Positions 28,513 to 36,985 of a DNA stretch of 64,000 nt are shown piece after piece; the first letter of the stretch is position 1, and every line of letters begins with the position of its first letter. Under the pieces are notes generated by a model. The model was not told where the DNA came from. It worked only from the letters and a program-made list of their open reading frames with translations, and searched no databases. The stretch is from Microbacterium sp. ET2 (GTDB lineage: Bacteria; Actinomycetota; Actinomycetes; Actinomycetales; Microbacteriaceae), in NCBI RefSeq assembly GCF_030347395.1, contig NZ_CP128170.1:2418001-2482000 (forward strand), in the 5' to 3' direction. Both the position numbers and the translations under genes were made by a program.

Positions 28513-28513
<1 letters not shown>

Positions 28514-29466
28514 TGGATGGTTTCCGCATTCCGATCGGCACCTGGGTCGAAGACGCCGTCGACTGGGCTCGCGACACCTTCAGCGGCTTCTTCGACTTCA
28601 TCACCGTCGTCGTGCGGGTGCTCGTCGAGGGGCTCACCGACGGCCTCCTCGCCGTTCCGGTCCCGCTGGCGATCCTGCTGTTCGCGCTCATCGGCTGGGC
28701 TGTGCGCTCGTGGAAGATGGCAGTCGGCACAGCCGTGACCTTCACGCTCATCGTGGCGATGGACCTGTGGGTCGAGTCGATGCAGACCCTCGCACTCGTG
28801 CTCGTGGCCACCGTGGTGGCGCTCCTCATCGCGATCCCACTCGGCATCTGGTCGGCGCGCAACGACACCGTCCGCGCCATCCTGAAGCCGGTGCTCGACT
28901 TCATGCAGACGATGCCCGGCTTCGTCTACCTGATCCCTGCGATCACGTTCTTCAGCATCGGCGTGGTGCCGGGGGTCGTGGCGACGGTCATCTTCGCGTT
29001 GCCGCCGGGCGTCCGGCTCACCGAGCTCGGGATCCGCGGCGTGGACTCCGAGACGGTCGAGGCCGGTTACGCGTTCGGCGCGAAGCCCGGCCAGATCCTC
29101 CGGGGAATCCAGTTGCCCCTGGCGATGCCGACCATCATGGCGGGCGTCAACCAGGTGATCATGCTCGCGCTGTCGATGGCGGTGCTCGCCGGCATCGTCG
29201 GCGCCGACGGCCTCGGAAAGCTCGTCGTGCAGTCGGTCTCGACCGCGCGACTCGCCATCGGCGTGGAGGCCGGTCTCGCCGTCGTCATCATCGCCGTCTA
29301 CCTCGACCGCGTCACCGCGGCGCTCGGGAGTCCCGGCGAGTACTCCTCGTCGATCCTGGGCGCCCTGCGCCGGCGACGCCTCACCGCAGGGACGGCCACG
29401 ACCACCGAACCGCGGGCGCAGGAGCAGGTCGCTGCACCCGAAGACCAGAGGGTGAAAGCCCTCTGA
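28513..29466 (+). CDS. proW: Glycine betaine/proline ABC transporter permease
   Basis: A 317-residue BPD_transp_1 permease with about seven transmembrane segments. The EAA coupling motif reads EAGYAFGAKPGQILRGIQLP, followed by LPLAMPTIMAGVNQVIM. The C-terminal 35 residues are hydrophilic. It forms the membrane channel of the compatible-solute importer with the ATPase encoded immediately upstream. Confidence 0.93.
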
Positions 29467-29547
29467 CCGAGCGCGCGGCGACGCACGCTCAACACCAAGA
29501 GAACAGATACGGAACGAGTGACTGATATGCATCAAGGAGCACAGCGA

Positions 29548-30462
29548 ATGAAGAAGAAGAACCTCACCGGATTCCTCGCGCTCGGGGCGGCAGCAACCCT
29601 CACGCTCGCCGGCTGCGCCGGAGGATCGGATGACGCGGCGCCGGCAGGCGGCGGCGACGCCTCGGCCGAGAACTGCGACACCGTCACGCTCGGGTTCCTC
29701 CCGTCGTGGACCGACGGGCTGAGCACCGCCTACCTGCTGGAGAACCTCCTCGGCGAGCGCGGTATCGACGTCGAGATGGAGACCCTCACCGAGGCGGGGC
29801 CGCTGTACACCGGTCTCGCGCAGGGCGACGTCGACATCTACCCGTCGGCCTGGCCGGAGCTCACCCACGCCTCCTACATGGAGGAGTACGGCGACGACAT
29901 CGAGGACCTCGGCGCGTACTACGACAATGCCAAGCTGACCATCGCGGTGCCCAGCTACGTCGACATCGACTCGATCGAAGACCTCGAGGGCAACGCCGAC
30001 CGCTTCGGCGGACGCATCGTCGGCATCGAGCCGGGTGCCGGCCTCACCGCCCAGACGCAGGACTCGATGCTTCCCGAGTACGGTCTCGACGGCGACTACG
30101 AGCTGGTCACCTCCTCCACGGCGGCGATGCTGGCCGAGCTGGATGCCGCGATCGCGGCCGAAGAGGACATCGTCGTGACGCTCTGGCGTCCCTTCTGGGC
30201 CAACGACGCCTACGACGTCAAGGACCTCGAAGACCCCATGGGCGCCATGGGTGAGGCCGAGGCTCTGCACTTCCTCGGCACCGCCGGGTTCTCCGACCGC
30301 TGCGCAGAGGCCGCCGAGCTCATCGGTGAGATCCAGCTGAACGACGAGCAGTACGGCGCGCTCGAAGACCTCGTGGTCAACGAGTACGGCGAGGGTCGCG
30401 AAGCCGAGGCCGTCGAGGCCTGGCTCGAGCAGTACCCCGACGCCGTGCCCAGCAACAGCTGA
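29548..30462 (+). CDS. proX: Glycine betaine/proline ABC transporter substrate-binding lipoprotein
   Basis: A 304-residue OpuAC-domain protein. The signal peptide ends in the lipobox LAGC. The ligand-binding domain starts at CDTVTLGFLPSWTDGLST and contains conserved Trp residues (PSAWPEL, TLWRPFWANDAYD) suited to a quaternary-ammonium cage. AAGGAG 9 bases before the ATG at 29548 supports that start over the GTG at 29518 and the ATG at 29527. Third gene of the operon, followed by a strong hairpin. Confidence 0.93.
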   Translation: MKKKNLTGFLALGAAATLTLAGCAGGSDDAAPAGGGDASAENCDTVTLGFLPSWTDGLSTAYLLENLLGERGIDVEMETLTEAGPLYTGLAQGDVDIYPSAWPELTHASYMEEYGDDIEDLGAYYDNAKLTIAVPSYVDIDSIEDLEGNADRFGGRIVGIEPGAGLTAQTQDSMLPEYGLDGDYELVTSSTAAMLAELDAAIAAEEDIVVTLWRPFWANDAYDVKDLEDPMGAMGEAEALHFLGTAGFSDRCAEAAELIGEIQLNDEQYGALEDLVVNEYGEGREAEAVEAWLEQYPDAVPSNS

Positions 30463-30506
30463 TCAGCGCCGGCTGACGCCCTCTTCACCAGAGGGCACAG
30501 GCACCA

Positions 30507-30544
30507 CAGCACCCCCGGCATCCATGCGGACGCCGGGGGTGCTG
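30507..30544. terminator. Bidirectional hairpin terminator, 13-bp perfect stem
   Basis: CAGCACCCCCGGC (30507-30519) pairs perfectly with 30532-30544 around a 12-base loop. It lies between the convergent proX and phosphoribosyltransferase genes. There is no T-tract, as is usual in high-GC actinobacteria. Confidence 0.75.
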
Positions 30545-30548
30545 CGTC

Positions 30549-31190
30549 TCAGAACCCGCTCGGCTCGGTCTTCTCCAGCAGCGCCACCACCTCGGCATCG
30601 GTGGTCTGGCCGAAGTCGCGGTAGTACGCGCCCACGGCCCGGAAGCCGGCCGGCCGCTGGAGGCAGATCACCCGGTCGGCGCCGCGGACGCGGCGGACGG
30701 CGTCACTGCCCCCGACCGGTGCGGCCACCATCACCTCGGCGGCGCCGCGCTCTCGCGCGACCAGGCACGCCGCGGAGGCGGTGGCGCCCGTCGCGATGCC
30801 GTCGTCGATGATGAGGATGCGTGCGCCGGCGAGGTTCCGCGGCGGTCGATCGCCGCGCAGCGCCGCGGCCCGGCGGGTCAGCACATCGCGCTCGCGCTCT
30901 TCGACCGTGTCGATCTCGGCGCGGGTCGCACCGAGGTGGCGGACGAGGTCGGCGTCGATGAGGCGGACGCCCTCCTCGCCGATCGCCCCCATCGCGACCT
31001 CGGGATGACGGGGGTAGCCGAGCTTGCGGACGATGATCACGTCGAGCGGGGTTCCGAGGATCGTCGCCACCTCGGCCGCCACGGGCACGCCGCCGCGGGG
31101 AAGCCCCGCTACGACATCCGCGGTGACGCCGAGGCTTCGCAGGTGGGCACCGAGGCGCCGCCCCGCGTCGACCCTGTCGTCGAACATCAT
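30549..31190 (-). CDS. Phosphoribosyltransferase-domain protein
   Basis: A 213-residue type I phosphoribosyltransferase-fold protein. The PRPP loop is ILIIDDGIATGATA and the N-terminal LPRGGVPVAAEVATILGTPLDVIIVRKLG block is typical. Members of this group occur alone or fused to hydrolases and their base substrate is unknown; it is not a recognisable hpt, apt or upp. Start codons ATG 31190 and 31187 are adjacent. Confidence 0.88.
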   Translation of the reverse strand: MMFDDRVDAGRRLGAHLRSLGVTADVVAGLPRGGVPVAAEVATILGTPLDVIIVRKLGYPRHPEVAMGAIGEEGVRLIDADLVRHLGATRAEIDTVEERERDVLTRRAAALRGDRPPRNLAGARILIIDDGIATGATASAACLVARERGAAEVMVAAPVGGSDAVRRVRGADRVICLQRPAGFRAVGAYYRDFGQTTDAEVVALLEKTEPSGF

Positions 31191-31211
31191 CCGGGCCCTA
31201 CGTCTTGCGGG

Positions 31212-32114
31212 TCACGTCCCGTCCATCCGCATGCTGTCACCGCCGGGGCCGCTGGTGCCCGAGCCCGCCCCCGCCTGCCTGCTCCGTCGCGACAGGACGA
31301 TCCAGGTGACCACGATCGCGAGGATCAGCACGACGAGCGCGATGATGATCCCGATCAGCAGGCCTGAGCTGTCGCCCGCCGGTTCCGGCGCCGCGGTCGG
31401 GCTCGCCGTCGTGGGCGTGGGCGTCGGCGTCGGCGTGGGCGCGGCCGTGATGGCGACATCCACCGACGCGAGCGGCGTCTCGCCGTCGCCGACCGCGATG
31501 ACGAGGTCACCCGCCTCGGTGGCGGTGAAGGTGGTGGTTGCCTCGCCGTTCGTCACGGGTACCTGAGCCGAGGTTCCACCGCCGTCGAAGGAGCCGCTGC
31601 CGGTGCCGCCGAGCCCGAACGAGGCCTCTTCGAGTCCGCCGAGCCCGGTCGCGGTGACCGTCGTGCTCTCACCGGTGTCGATCGATGTCGGGTTCGCGGT
31701 GATCGCGACGCCGCCCCCGTCCCCGCCCGCGGTGACGGTGATCTCGACCGTCGCGAGCACGTTCTCGCCGTCGCCGACCGAGATGGTGTTGGTGCCCTCC
31801 GTCAGCGCGCTGAGTGTCGCCGTCGCCTCGCCGTTCGAGACGGGCGCCTCGTAGACGCTGTCGTTGTTCTCGGTGAAAACGGCCGCCGACGTGTCGCCGA
31901 GTCCGAAGAACGCCTGCTCGAGGCCGCCGAGGCCGGTCGCGGTGACCACGGTGGTCTCGCCGACCGCGATCGAGCTCTCCGCGGTCGTCACCTCCGGGGT
32001 GCCTGATGCCTGCGCGGCAGCCGAACCTCCCAGCGCCAGCACTGCGGCGCCGATGCCGGCGAGCAGGGCGAGTCCGAGGCGACGAGGACGACGGATGACG
32101 GAGCTGGAGGTCAC
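31212..32114 (-). CDS. Membrane-anchored surface protein with two tandem repeats
   Basis: A 300-residue exported protein. A signal peptide (about residues 12-36) is followed by two repeats of about 95 residues, each containing GE(T/S)TxVTATGLGGLE-A-FGLG and a later VxNGEAT...VGDGExxLA(T/S)V block. A Thr-Pro repeat linker (TPTPTPTPT) and a C-terminal membrane helix (GIIIALVVLILAIVVTWIVL) with a basic tail complete it. The repeats look like Ig-like or IPT-like beta domains. It may be an adhesin or wall-spanning protein; function unknown. The GTG at 32114 (VTSSSVIRRPRR) fits the signal peptide. Confidence 0.75.
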   Translation of the reverse strand: MTSSSVIRRPRRLGLALLAGIGAAVLALGGSAAAQASGTPEVTTAESSIAVGETTVVTATGLGGLEQAFFGLGDTSAAVFTENNDSVYEAPVSNGEATATLSALTEGTNTISVGDGENVLATVEITVTAGGDGGGVAITANPTSIDTGESTTVTATGLGGLEEASFGLGGTGSGSFDGGGTSAQVPVTNGEATTTFTATEAGDLVIAVGDGETPLASVDVAITAAPTPTPTPTPTTASPTAAPEPAGDSSGLLIGIIIALVVLILAIVVTWIVLSRRSRQAGAGSGTSGPGGDSMRMDGT

Positions 32115-32285
32115 GGCTGGGCTCGCTCTCTGAGGCCACGGTGGCTTGCGTCGAACGCTACACCCGCACACCGACTGCGCAAGAGCAACTCCTGGCGGTG
32201 CATCCGCGACCGGCCTACCGTGAGAACAACCTGGTGAGCGCCCGGTGTCCGGCGGAGCGTTCGACGCCACGAGCAAGGAGTCAGG

Positions 32286-33116
32286 ATGTCCAGCAAGACC
32301 GCCTCTCACACGACCACCGAGCCCACGACCCGCACGAGGGCGATTGCGCGTCAGATCATCATCCTCGTCAGTTCGATCCTCGCGATCGTGGCGGCCTTCA
32401 TCGGCTCGGGCGTGTTCTTCGGGACCCCGATCCAAGACGCCGCGGGCGGGTTCCTCGACTCCGATTCCACGCTCATCGCCCCCGGCACCGGGGCGTTCCG
32501 CATCTGGAGCGTCATCTACACCGGAATGCTCGCGTACGCCATCTGGCAGGCTCTGCCCGCGCAGCGCTTCGATGAGCGGCAGCAGCGGATCGGCTGGTGG
32601 GTCGCCGCATCCCTCATCCTCAACGCCGTCTGGATCGGCGTCGTTCAGCTGAACCTGCTGGCCCTGAGCCTTCCGGTGATCGTCCTGCTGCTGGTGGTGC
32701 TGTGCCGGATCTTCGTGATCCTGCGTCAGACGCGCCCGAAGAACAAGGTCGAGGTCGTCGTCGCCGACGGCGCGATCGGCCTCTATCTCGGCTGGGTCAT
32801 CATCGCCACCGCCGCCAACGCGACGGCGATCTTCTACGCGGTCGGCTTCGACGGCTTCGGCATCGCGCCCGAGATCTGGTCGTCGTTCGTGCTCGTCGTC
32901 GCGGCGGCGGTCGGCATCGCGCTGGCCTTCTGGGGAGGTGGACGGATCGCTCCGGCGCTCTCCCTGAGCTGGGGTGTCGCGTGGGTCGCCATCGCGCGGT
33001 TCACCGACGAGCCCTTCTCACCGCCGACGGGCGTGGCGGCGATCGTCGCTGTCGTCCTGATCGTCGTGGCGACCCTCGTCGCGCGCGTGCGGCACGACCG
33101 CGCGGCGCGTCGCTGA
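32286..33116 (+). CDS. Tryptophan-rich sensory (TspO-like) membrane protein
   Basis: A 276-residue protein with about eight hydrophobic segments. GTGAFRIWSVIYTGMLAYAIWQALP and LNAVWIGVVQLNLL resemble the conserved blocks of proteins labelled tryptophan-rich sensory protein in actinobacteria; it is longer than the five-helix TspO. Ligand and role are not known. AAGGAG-type sequence lies upstream of the ATG. The 171-base gap before it, shared with the divergent surface-protein gene, shows nothing beyond promoter-scale sequence. Confidence 0.6.
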   Translation: MSSKTASHTTTEPTTRTRAIARQIIILVSSILAIVAAFIGSGVFFGTPIQDAAGGFLDSDSTLIAPGTGAFRIWSVIYTGMLAYAIWQALPAQRFDERQQRIGWWVAASLILNAVWIGVVQLNLLALSLPVIVLLLVVLCRIFVILRQTRPKNKVEVVVADGAIGLYLGWVIIATAANATAIFYAVGFDGFGIAPEIWSSFVLVVAAAVGIALAFWGGGRIAPALSLSWGVAWVAIARFTDEPFSPPTGVAAIVAVVLIVVATLVARVRHDRAARR

Positions 33117-33129
33117 CCCCTGCCGGTCG

Positions 33130-33333
33130 CTACCGTCCCTCCTCGGCCTCGTCGTCGTCTTCCGACGTCGAGCGGGCGTCGATGGCCGCGCCGATCGCGA
33201 TGCCGAACACCAGCCCGAGCCCCGCTCCGGTCGCGATGTTGTCGAACAGCAGCATCCCGATGACGGCGCCGAAGGGGAGGCCGAGGGCGATCCCCAGGCC
33301 CATGCCGTTTCGCGACTTCCCCTCATCCGCCAT
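33130..33333 (-). CDS. Small glycine-rich membrane protein (67 aa)
   Basis: One long hydrophobic, glycine-zipper-like stretch (GMGLGIALGLPFGAVIGMLLFDNIATGAGLGLVFGIAIGAAID: short Gly-x3-Gly patterns) is followed by an acidic tail. Function unknown. The ATG at 33333 lies 6 bases after TAGGCT (33340-33345, minus strand), so it probably has its own leaderless promoter inside the 3' end of the hydrolase gene. Confidence 0.75.
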   Translation of the reverse strand: MADEGKSRNGMGLGIALGLPFGAVIGMLLFDNIATGAGLGLVFGIAIGAAIDARSTSEDDDEAEEGR

Positions 33334-33339
33334 CCGGCG

Positions 33340-33345
33340 AGCCTA
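33340..33345 (-). promoter_or_regulatory. -10 element TAGGCT embedded in the upstream stop codon
   Basis: The TAG stop of the hydrolase gene (33345-33343) forms the first half of the hexamer, which ends 6 bases before the ATG at 33333. Confidence 0.45.
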
Positions 33346-34206
33346 GCCGGCCTCGACGATCCGCTCCAGGATCTCCGCCCGTCGCGTGACGGCGATGAAG
33401 TGCCCCTCACCGGGCCATCGGATGAGTCGGCCATGCATCAACCGCGCCGCGAGCTCCTCGGCCCACTCCGGTTCGATCAGCTGGTCGGCACTGCCCTGGT
33501 GGACGTCTACGGGCACGGTGACGCCCTCGGGCGCGAACCCCCACGGGGCCACGAACACCCGATACTCGTCCGTCGCGCCGCCTAGGTCGTCCATCGCCCC
33601 GAGCGCCGAGGACACGAACCAGTCTTCGTGCGCGTGGATCACCGCCTGGTCGGTGGCGTCCAGGACCCGAGCGGATGCCGCGGCGAACCGATCCGGCACG
33701 TGCCGTCCCATCCGCCTCGCGGCGGCGAAGTAAGCGTGCGCGAGGGTCGGTGCATGCTCCGACAGGGCAGCCAGGCGCCGATCGGGTCGATTCAGATGTG
33801 CGCGGTTCTGCGGGTCGTCCAGCGGGAGCGCGCCGGCGATGACCGCCGCGCGCGTGATGCGCTCGGGCAGTTCGTGGGCGATGGCCAGGGCGTACTGACC
33901 GCCTTCCGACCATCCCATGACCGCACAGCTCGCGATTCCCAGGTGGTCGAGCAGAGGGCGCACGTCCCTCTGGACCCACGGCAGCATCCCGGAGTGGCGT
34001 GCTCGCGAGGTGCCCCCGACTCCGGGGCGGTCGGGGGAGACGATCCGGATGCCGCGCTCGCGCGCGACCCCGTCGGTGAGGGCGACGTCGCGGCCGTCCA
34101 TCAGTCCGCCGTGACAGTTGAGCACCACGGTGGTGGCGTCCGGATCGCCGAACTCCCACCATGCCACGGTGCGGCCCTCGGGGAGTTCGATCGCCATCTC
34201 GTTCAT
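33343..34206 (-). CDS. Alpha/beta hydrolase
   Basis: A 287-residue alpha/beta-hydrolase fold protein. The oxyanion segment is LNCHGGLMDGRD, the nucleophile elbow is GWSEGG, and the late GHFIAV supplies the His. Cytoplasmic, with no signal peptide. Substrate unknown. The start is ATG 34206 or ATG 34197 (MAIELPEGR). It is divergent from the NTF2-like gene. Confidence 0.87.
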   Translation of the reverse strand: MNEMAIELPEGRTVAWWEFGDPDATTVVLNCHGGLMDGRDVALTDGVARERGIRIVSPDRPGVGGTSRARHSGMLPWVQRDVRPLLDHLGIASCAVMGWSEGGQYALAIAHELPERITRAAVIAGALPLDDPQNRAHLNRPDRRLAALSEHAPTLAHAYFAAARRMGRHVPDRFAAASARVLDATDQAVIHAHEDWFVSSALGAMDDLGGATDEYRVFVAPWGFAPEGVTVPVDVHQGSADQLIEPEWAEELAARLMHGRLIRWPGEGHFIAVTRRAEILERIVEAG

Positions 34207-34325
34207 CGACCACCTCGTCGCTGGAGCACCGTCGGGTCGGCGCTGTCGCGCTCACTCTATGTCCCCGCCACCAAGGCAATGTCGTGATCCTGATACATTG
34301 TGAAGCAGATACACGAAATGGAGAC

Positions 34326-34769
34326 ATGATGACTGATTCGACGCACCCGAACATCACCCTGCTGCGAACCGGGCTCGACCTCGTCGCCGCTGGCAGGTCG
34401 GACGACGTCGTTCCCCTCCTCACCGACGATTTCCGCATCACCGTCCACGGTGCACCTGAGACTCTCGTCGGTCGTGAGGCCTGGCTCGGCAATGTCGCGA
34501 TCATGAATGCATCCTTCTCAGACCTGACGCTCGATATCCGACACGAGCTCGCCGATGGCGACCTGGTTGCCTTCAACATCACGTACACCGCTCGTCACAC
34601 CGGCGACTTCCTCGGGATTCCGGCTACGGGCCGCACGGTGTCGTGGCAGAGCCTCGAGCACTATCGCGTGAGGGATGGGCTCATCACCGAGGAGTGGATC
34701 GCCTCCGACATCTCCACGCTTCTGGGCCAGCTCGCCCCGCATACCGCCGTGGTTGAGGATGCGCGTTGA
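34326..34769 (+). CDS. SnoaL/NTF2-like protein
   Basis: A 147-residue cone-fold protein of the SnoaL-like polyketide-cyclase family (HGAPETLVGREAWLG, FLGIPATGRTVSWQSLEHYRVRDGLITEEWIASD). Such proteins are small-molecule-binding enzymes or stress proteins; no function can be specified. It overlaps the MarR gene by TTGA. Upstream lies a GATACA direct repeat spaced 17 bases (34291 and 34308), possibly part of the operator. Confidence 0.83.
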   Translation: MMTDSTHPNITLLRTGLDLVAAGRSDDVVPLLTDDFRITVHGAPETLVGREAWLGNVAIMNASFSDLTLDIRHELADGDLVAFNITYTARHTGDFLGIPATGRTVSWQSLEHYRVRDGLITEEWIASDISTLLGQLAPHTAVVEDAR

Positions 34770-35224
34770 GCGACGCCCTTCGCATCCTCGACGGCGTGAT
34801 GCGCCTGGCCGAACTCGTGCAACGCGACATGGCCGAGCCCTTCGCGGGCACGTCGTTGACGGTGTCTCGCGCCGCCCTTCTCTGGGTTCTCCAATCGACG
34901 GGGCCCTCGACGCAGCAGGCGCTGGCGACGGCGCTGAAGGTCAGCCCCCGCAACGTGACCGGACTGGTGGATGCGCTGGAGGCGAGCGGGCATGTAGAGC
35001 GCGCACCTCATCCGACCGACCGGCGGGCGACGCTCGTCACCCTCACCGGGCTCGGCCTCGACGTCATGCAGCAGATGGTCGCTCAACGCGAGCAGATGGC
35101 CGACGACCTCGTCGCCGAACTCGCACCGGCCGAGGAGGCGGCGCTCGCCGCGGGCCTGAAGAAGCTGGCGGACCGCTACGAGATCATGCTCGCCGCGGCG
35201 CGCGAGCGGAAGGATATGCCGTGA
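34766..35224 (+). CDS. MarR family transcriptional regulator (TTG start)
   Basis: A 152-residue winged-helix regulator (SRAALLWVLQSTGPSTQQALATALKVSPRNVTGLVDALEASGHVERAPHPTDRRATLVTLT: wing DRRATLVTLT). The start is TTG at 34766, overlapping the upstream stop by 4 bases; no ATG or GTG fits. It sits between the SnoaL-like gene and a membrane-protein gene, both coupled by overlap, so it probably regulates this operon. Ligand unknown. Confidence 0.88.
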   Translation: MSDALRILDGVMRLAELVQRDMAEPFAGTSLTVSRAALLWVLQSTGPSTQQALATALKVSPRNVTGLVDALEASGHVERAPHPTDRRATLVTLTGLGLDVMQQMVAQREQMADDLVAELAPAEEAALAAGLKKLADRYEIMLAAARERKDMP

Positions 35225-35937
35225 CATCCGCATCTGTTCCGGCGTCCGCCACCGCGACGGAGGCGGCCGTGTCGGGTCCCGCCTTTCCCGAGGAGACGCG
35301 AGGCGATCGCGCGAAACGCCTCGCGCGGCGTGCGGCCCAGATGGAAGCGGCGGGATGGGTCAGCCTCGCTCGGCTCATCTTCTTCCGACCGCGGGTCCCG
35401 GCGGGAGCGGTCGCGGTTCCCTATCACCGGCCCGTCACCGGCATCCTCACCATCTTCATCGTGCTGTCGGCGCTCGAGGTCCCGATCATAGATCTGATCG
35501 TGCATCCCTGGCCGTTCGTGCGCATTCCTCTCCTGATCCTCGGGATCTGGGGTGTCGTCTTCATGCTCGGGATGCTGGCGGGCTATCTCACGCGTCCGCA
35601 CGCCGTCGGTCCGGGTGGCCTCCGCATCCGGCAGAGCACCGACCTGGAGATCGCGCTCACCTGGGATGACGTCCTCTCGGTCGCCCGCCGGCGCGAGGTC
35701 CGGCACAAGGGTCCGAAGTTCACGCCCGGACGAACGGATGACACGTGGACCGTGCACCTGCCGATGCAGGATGAGACCAACCTCGCGGTCGAACTCGAGC
35801 GTCCGATCGATGTGGCGATGCCGCAGGGTGTTGTGCGTGTCGATGAGATCCGTTTCTGGGCCGACGATCCCGCGGTGTTCATGCAGGCGGCGCGCCCGCA
35901 CCTCGAGGCTGCGACTCCGTCTGCCGCTGATCGTTAG
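35221..35937 (+). CDS. Hypothetical membrane protein
   Basis: A 238-residue protein with two central membrane segments (about residues 72-92 and 98-120) between a charged N-terminal region and a C-terminal soluble domain with TWDDVLSVARRREVRHKGPKF. The layout recalls PH-domain-like membrane proteins, but this is only suggestive. The GTG at 35221 overlaps the MarR stop (GTGA), making it the third gene of the operon. Confidence 0.75.
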   Translation: MTSASVPASATATEAAVSGPAFPEETRGDRAKRLARRAAQMEAAGWVSLARLIFFRPRVPAGAVAVPYHRPVTGILTIFIVLSALEVPIIDLIVHPWPFVRIPLLILGIWGVVFMLGMLAGYLTRPHAVGPGGLRIRQSTDLEIALTWDDVLSVARRREVRHKGPKFTPGRTDDTWTVHLPMQDETNLAVELERPIDVAMPQGVVRVDEIRFWADDPAVFMQAARPHLEAATPSAADR

Positions 35938-35940
35938 TCT
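35935..35940 (+). promoter_or_regulatory. -10 element TAGTCT, leaderless-type promoter
   Basis: TAGTCT uses the TAG stop of the upstream gene and ends 6 bases before the ATG at 35947. Confidence 0.45.
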
Positions 35941-35946
35941 CGGCGC

Positions 35947-36375
35947 ATGCCCCTCGTTCGTCGAAGCGTTGCAGCCGTCGGCACGATCACCCTCGCTCTC
36001 GTGCTTGCGGGATGCTCCCTCGACACCGTCGTCTGGGGACCGGAGGGTGCGGCGGTCATCCGGCAGGCCGACCGGGTCATCGCCGCCGGTGCGTCGGAAG
36101 ACGCGGCCGCCGTCGCCTGCGACGACAGCGGTGCCGACTTCGGGGAGTCCGCCGATTGGCGAGGGCTGGAGCCCGGCGAACCCGAGCGCTTCGACCCGGG
36201 CAGCTGGCGCTCCGACCCGGTGCCCCTCGACGCCGAATGGATCATCAATCTGGAGCTCGACGGATCCCGCGTCTCGGAGGGCCTCAGGTTCCCCGGCGAT
36301 GTGCTGTTCGGCGAGCACGACGGGGAGCTGTGCGTGATCGATGTCCTGTGGTCGACGATCGACTCGGTCGGGTGA
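35947..36375 (+). CDS. Hypothetical lipoprotein
   Basis: A 142-residue protein with a basic N-terminus, a hydrophobic segment and the lipobox LAGC (C23), so it should be lipid-anchored on the outer membrane face. The mature part is acidic, with two further Cys (VACDDSG, ELCVIDV) that may form a disulfide. No family recognised. A probable hairpin terminator follows. Confidence 0.75.
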   Translation: MPLVRRSVAAVGTITLALVLAGCSLDTVVWGPEGAAVIRQADRVIAAGASEDAAAVACDDSGADFGESADWRGLEPGEPERFDPGSWRSDPVPLDAEWIINLELDGSRVSEGLRFPGDVLFGEHDGELCVIDVLWSTIDSVG

Positions 36376-36401
36376 CCCGCACGCTGCAGACACGTGGCCC
36401 C

Positions 36402-36433
36402 CTCGAGCGCACGTCTGGCGAGGGGCGCTCGAG
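36402..36433 (+). terminator. Hairpin with 9-bp stem after lipoprotein gene
   Basis: CTCGAGCGC (36402-36410) pairs with GCGCTCGAG (36425-36433) around a 14-base loop. It begins 27 bases after the stop, without a T-tract. Most of 36434-36628 shows no gene. Confidence 0.5.
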
Positions 36434-36628
36434 AGGGCGGGACTTCACGGGCACAAGCGGCGAACGGGGGGAGTTCGCGCGTCACCGCGCGCTGGGGGTG
36501 TGCGCGCGGGCGTTGCCTGACCGGGGGAGTCCTCGCTAAGCGTAGGCCCCGAGCCTGAGAGCGCCTCTTCGCACCCTCGCCTGTTCGCACATTCGTAACA
36601 ATCGGATGCCACGGGGCCCGCCCGTTCG

Positions 36629-36796
36629 TCAGTGCGTCGGTGCGCTGCGTGCCGAGATCGCCCTCGCTGGCGCGACGGGGCGCTCGTGCTGGTCGGCGAC
36701 CGAGATGCTGCGGCCGACGAGAAGCCCCGCGGTGATCGAGAGGGCGATCCAGGCCACGACCGCGACGATGGCGATGATGAGGAGGGTGGTGACCAT
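36629..36796 (-). CDS. Small single-pass membrane protein (55 aa)
   Basis: A short gene with a strong Shine-Dalgarno (AAAGGAG) before the ATG at 36796. The product starts MVTTLLIIAIVAVVAWIALS, giving one N-terminal transmembrane helix, then a basic and Ala-rich cytoplasmic or external tail (QHERPVAPAR). No family is known to me. It is isolated between the lipoprotein and the DUF222/HNH gene; the gap 36797-36985 shows only promoter-scale sequence. Confidence 0.68.
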   Translation of the reverse strand: MVTTLLIIAIVAVVAWIALSITAGLLVGRSISVADQHERPVAPARAISARSAPTH

Positions 36797-36985
36797 AAGA
36801 CTCTCCTTTGAGTCTCGGTGGTGCTTCCGGACGGGTTGCGTCCCACGATAGGGCCGCGGAAGGCATGTGGGCCGCTCATCGAGCCAGTCCTGTGGAAATG
36901 TTGAGGAATCCGTACGGGGAAGAACGGTCGGTGTGCGCCGGGCGACAACGGGTTGCCCTGGGCCACGAGACTCATCTCGATCCCC

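Noticed and set aside
31400..31460. GTGGGCGTCGGC-type short repeats as a microsatellite
   Set aside because: They are the codons of the Thr-Pro stalk of the surface protein and need no separate explanation.
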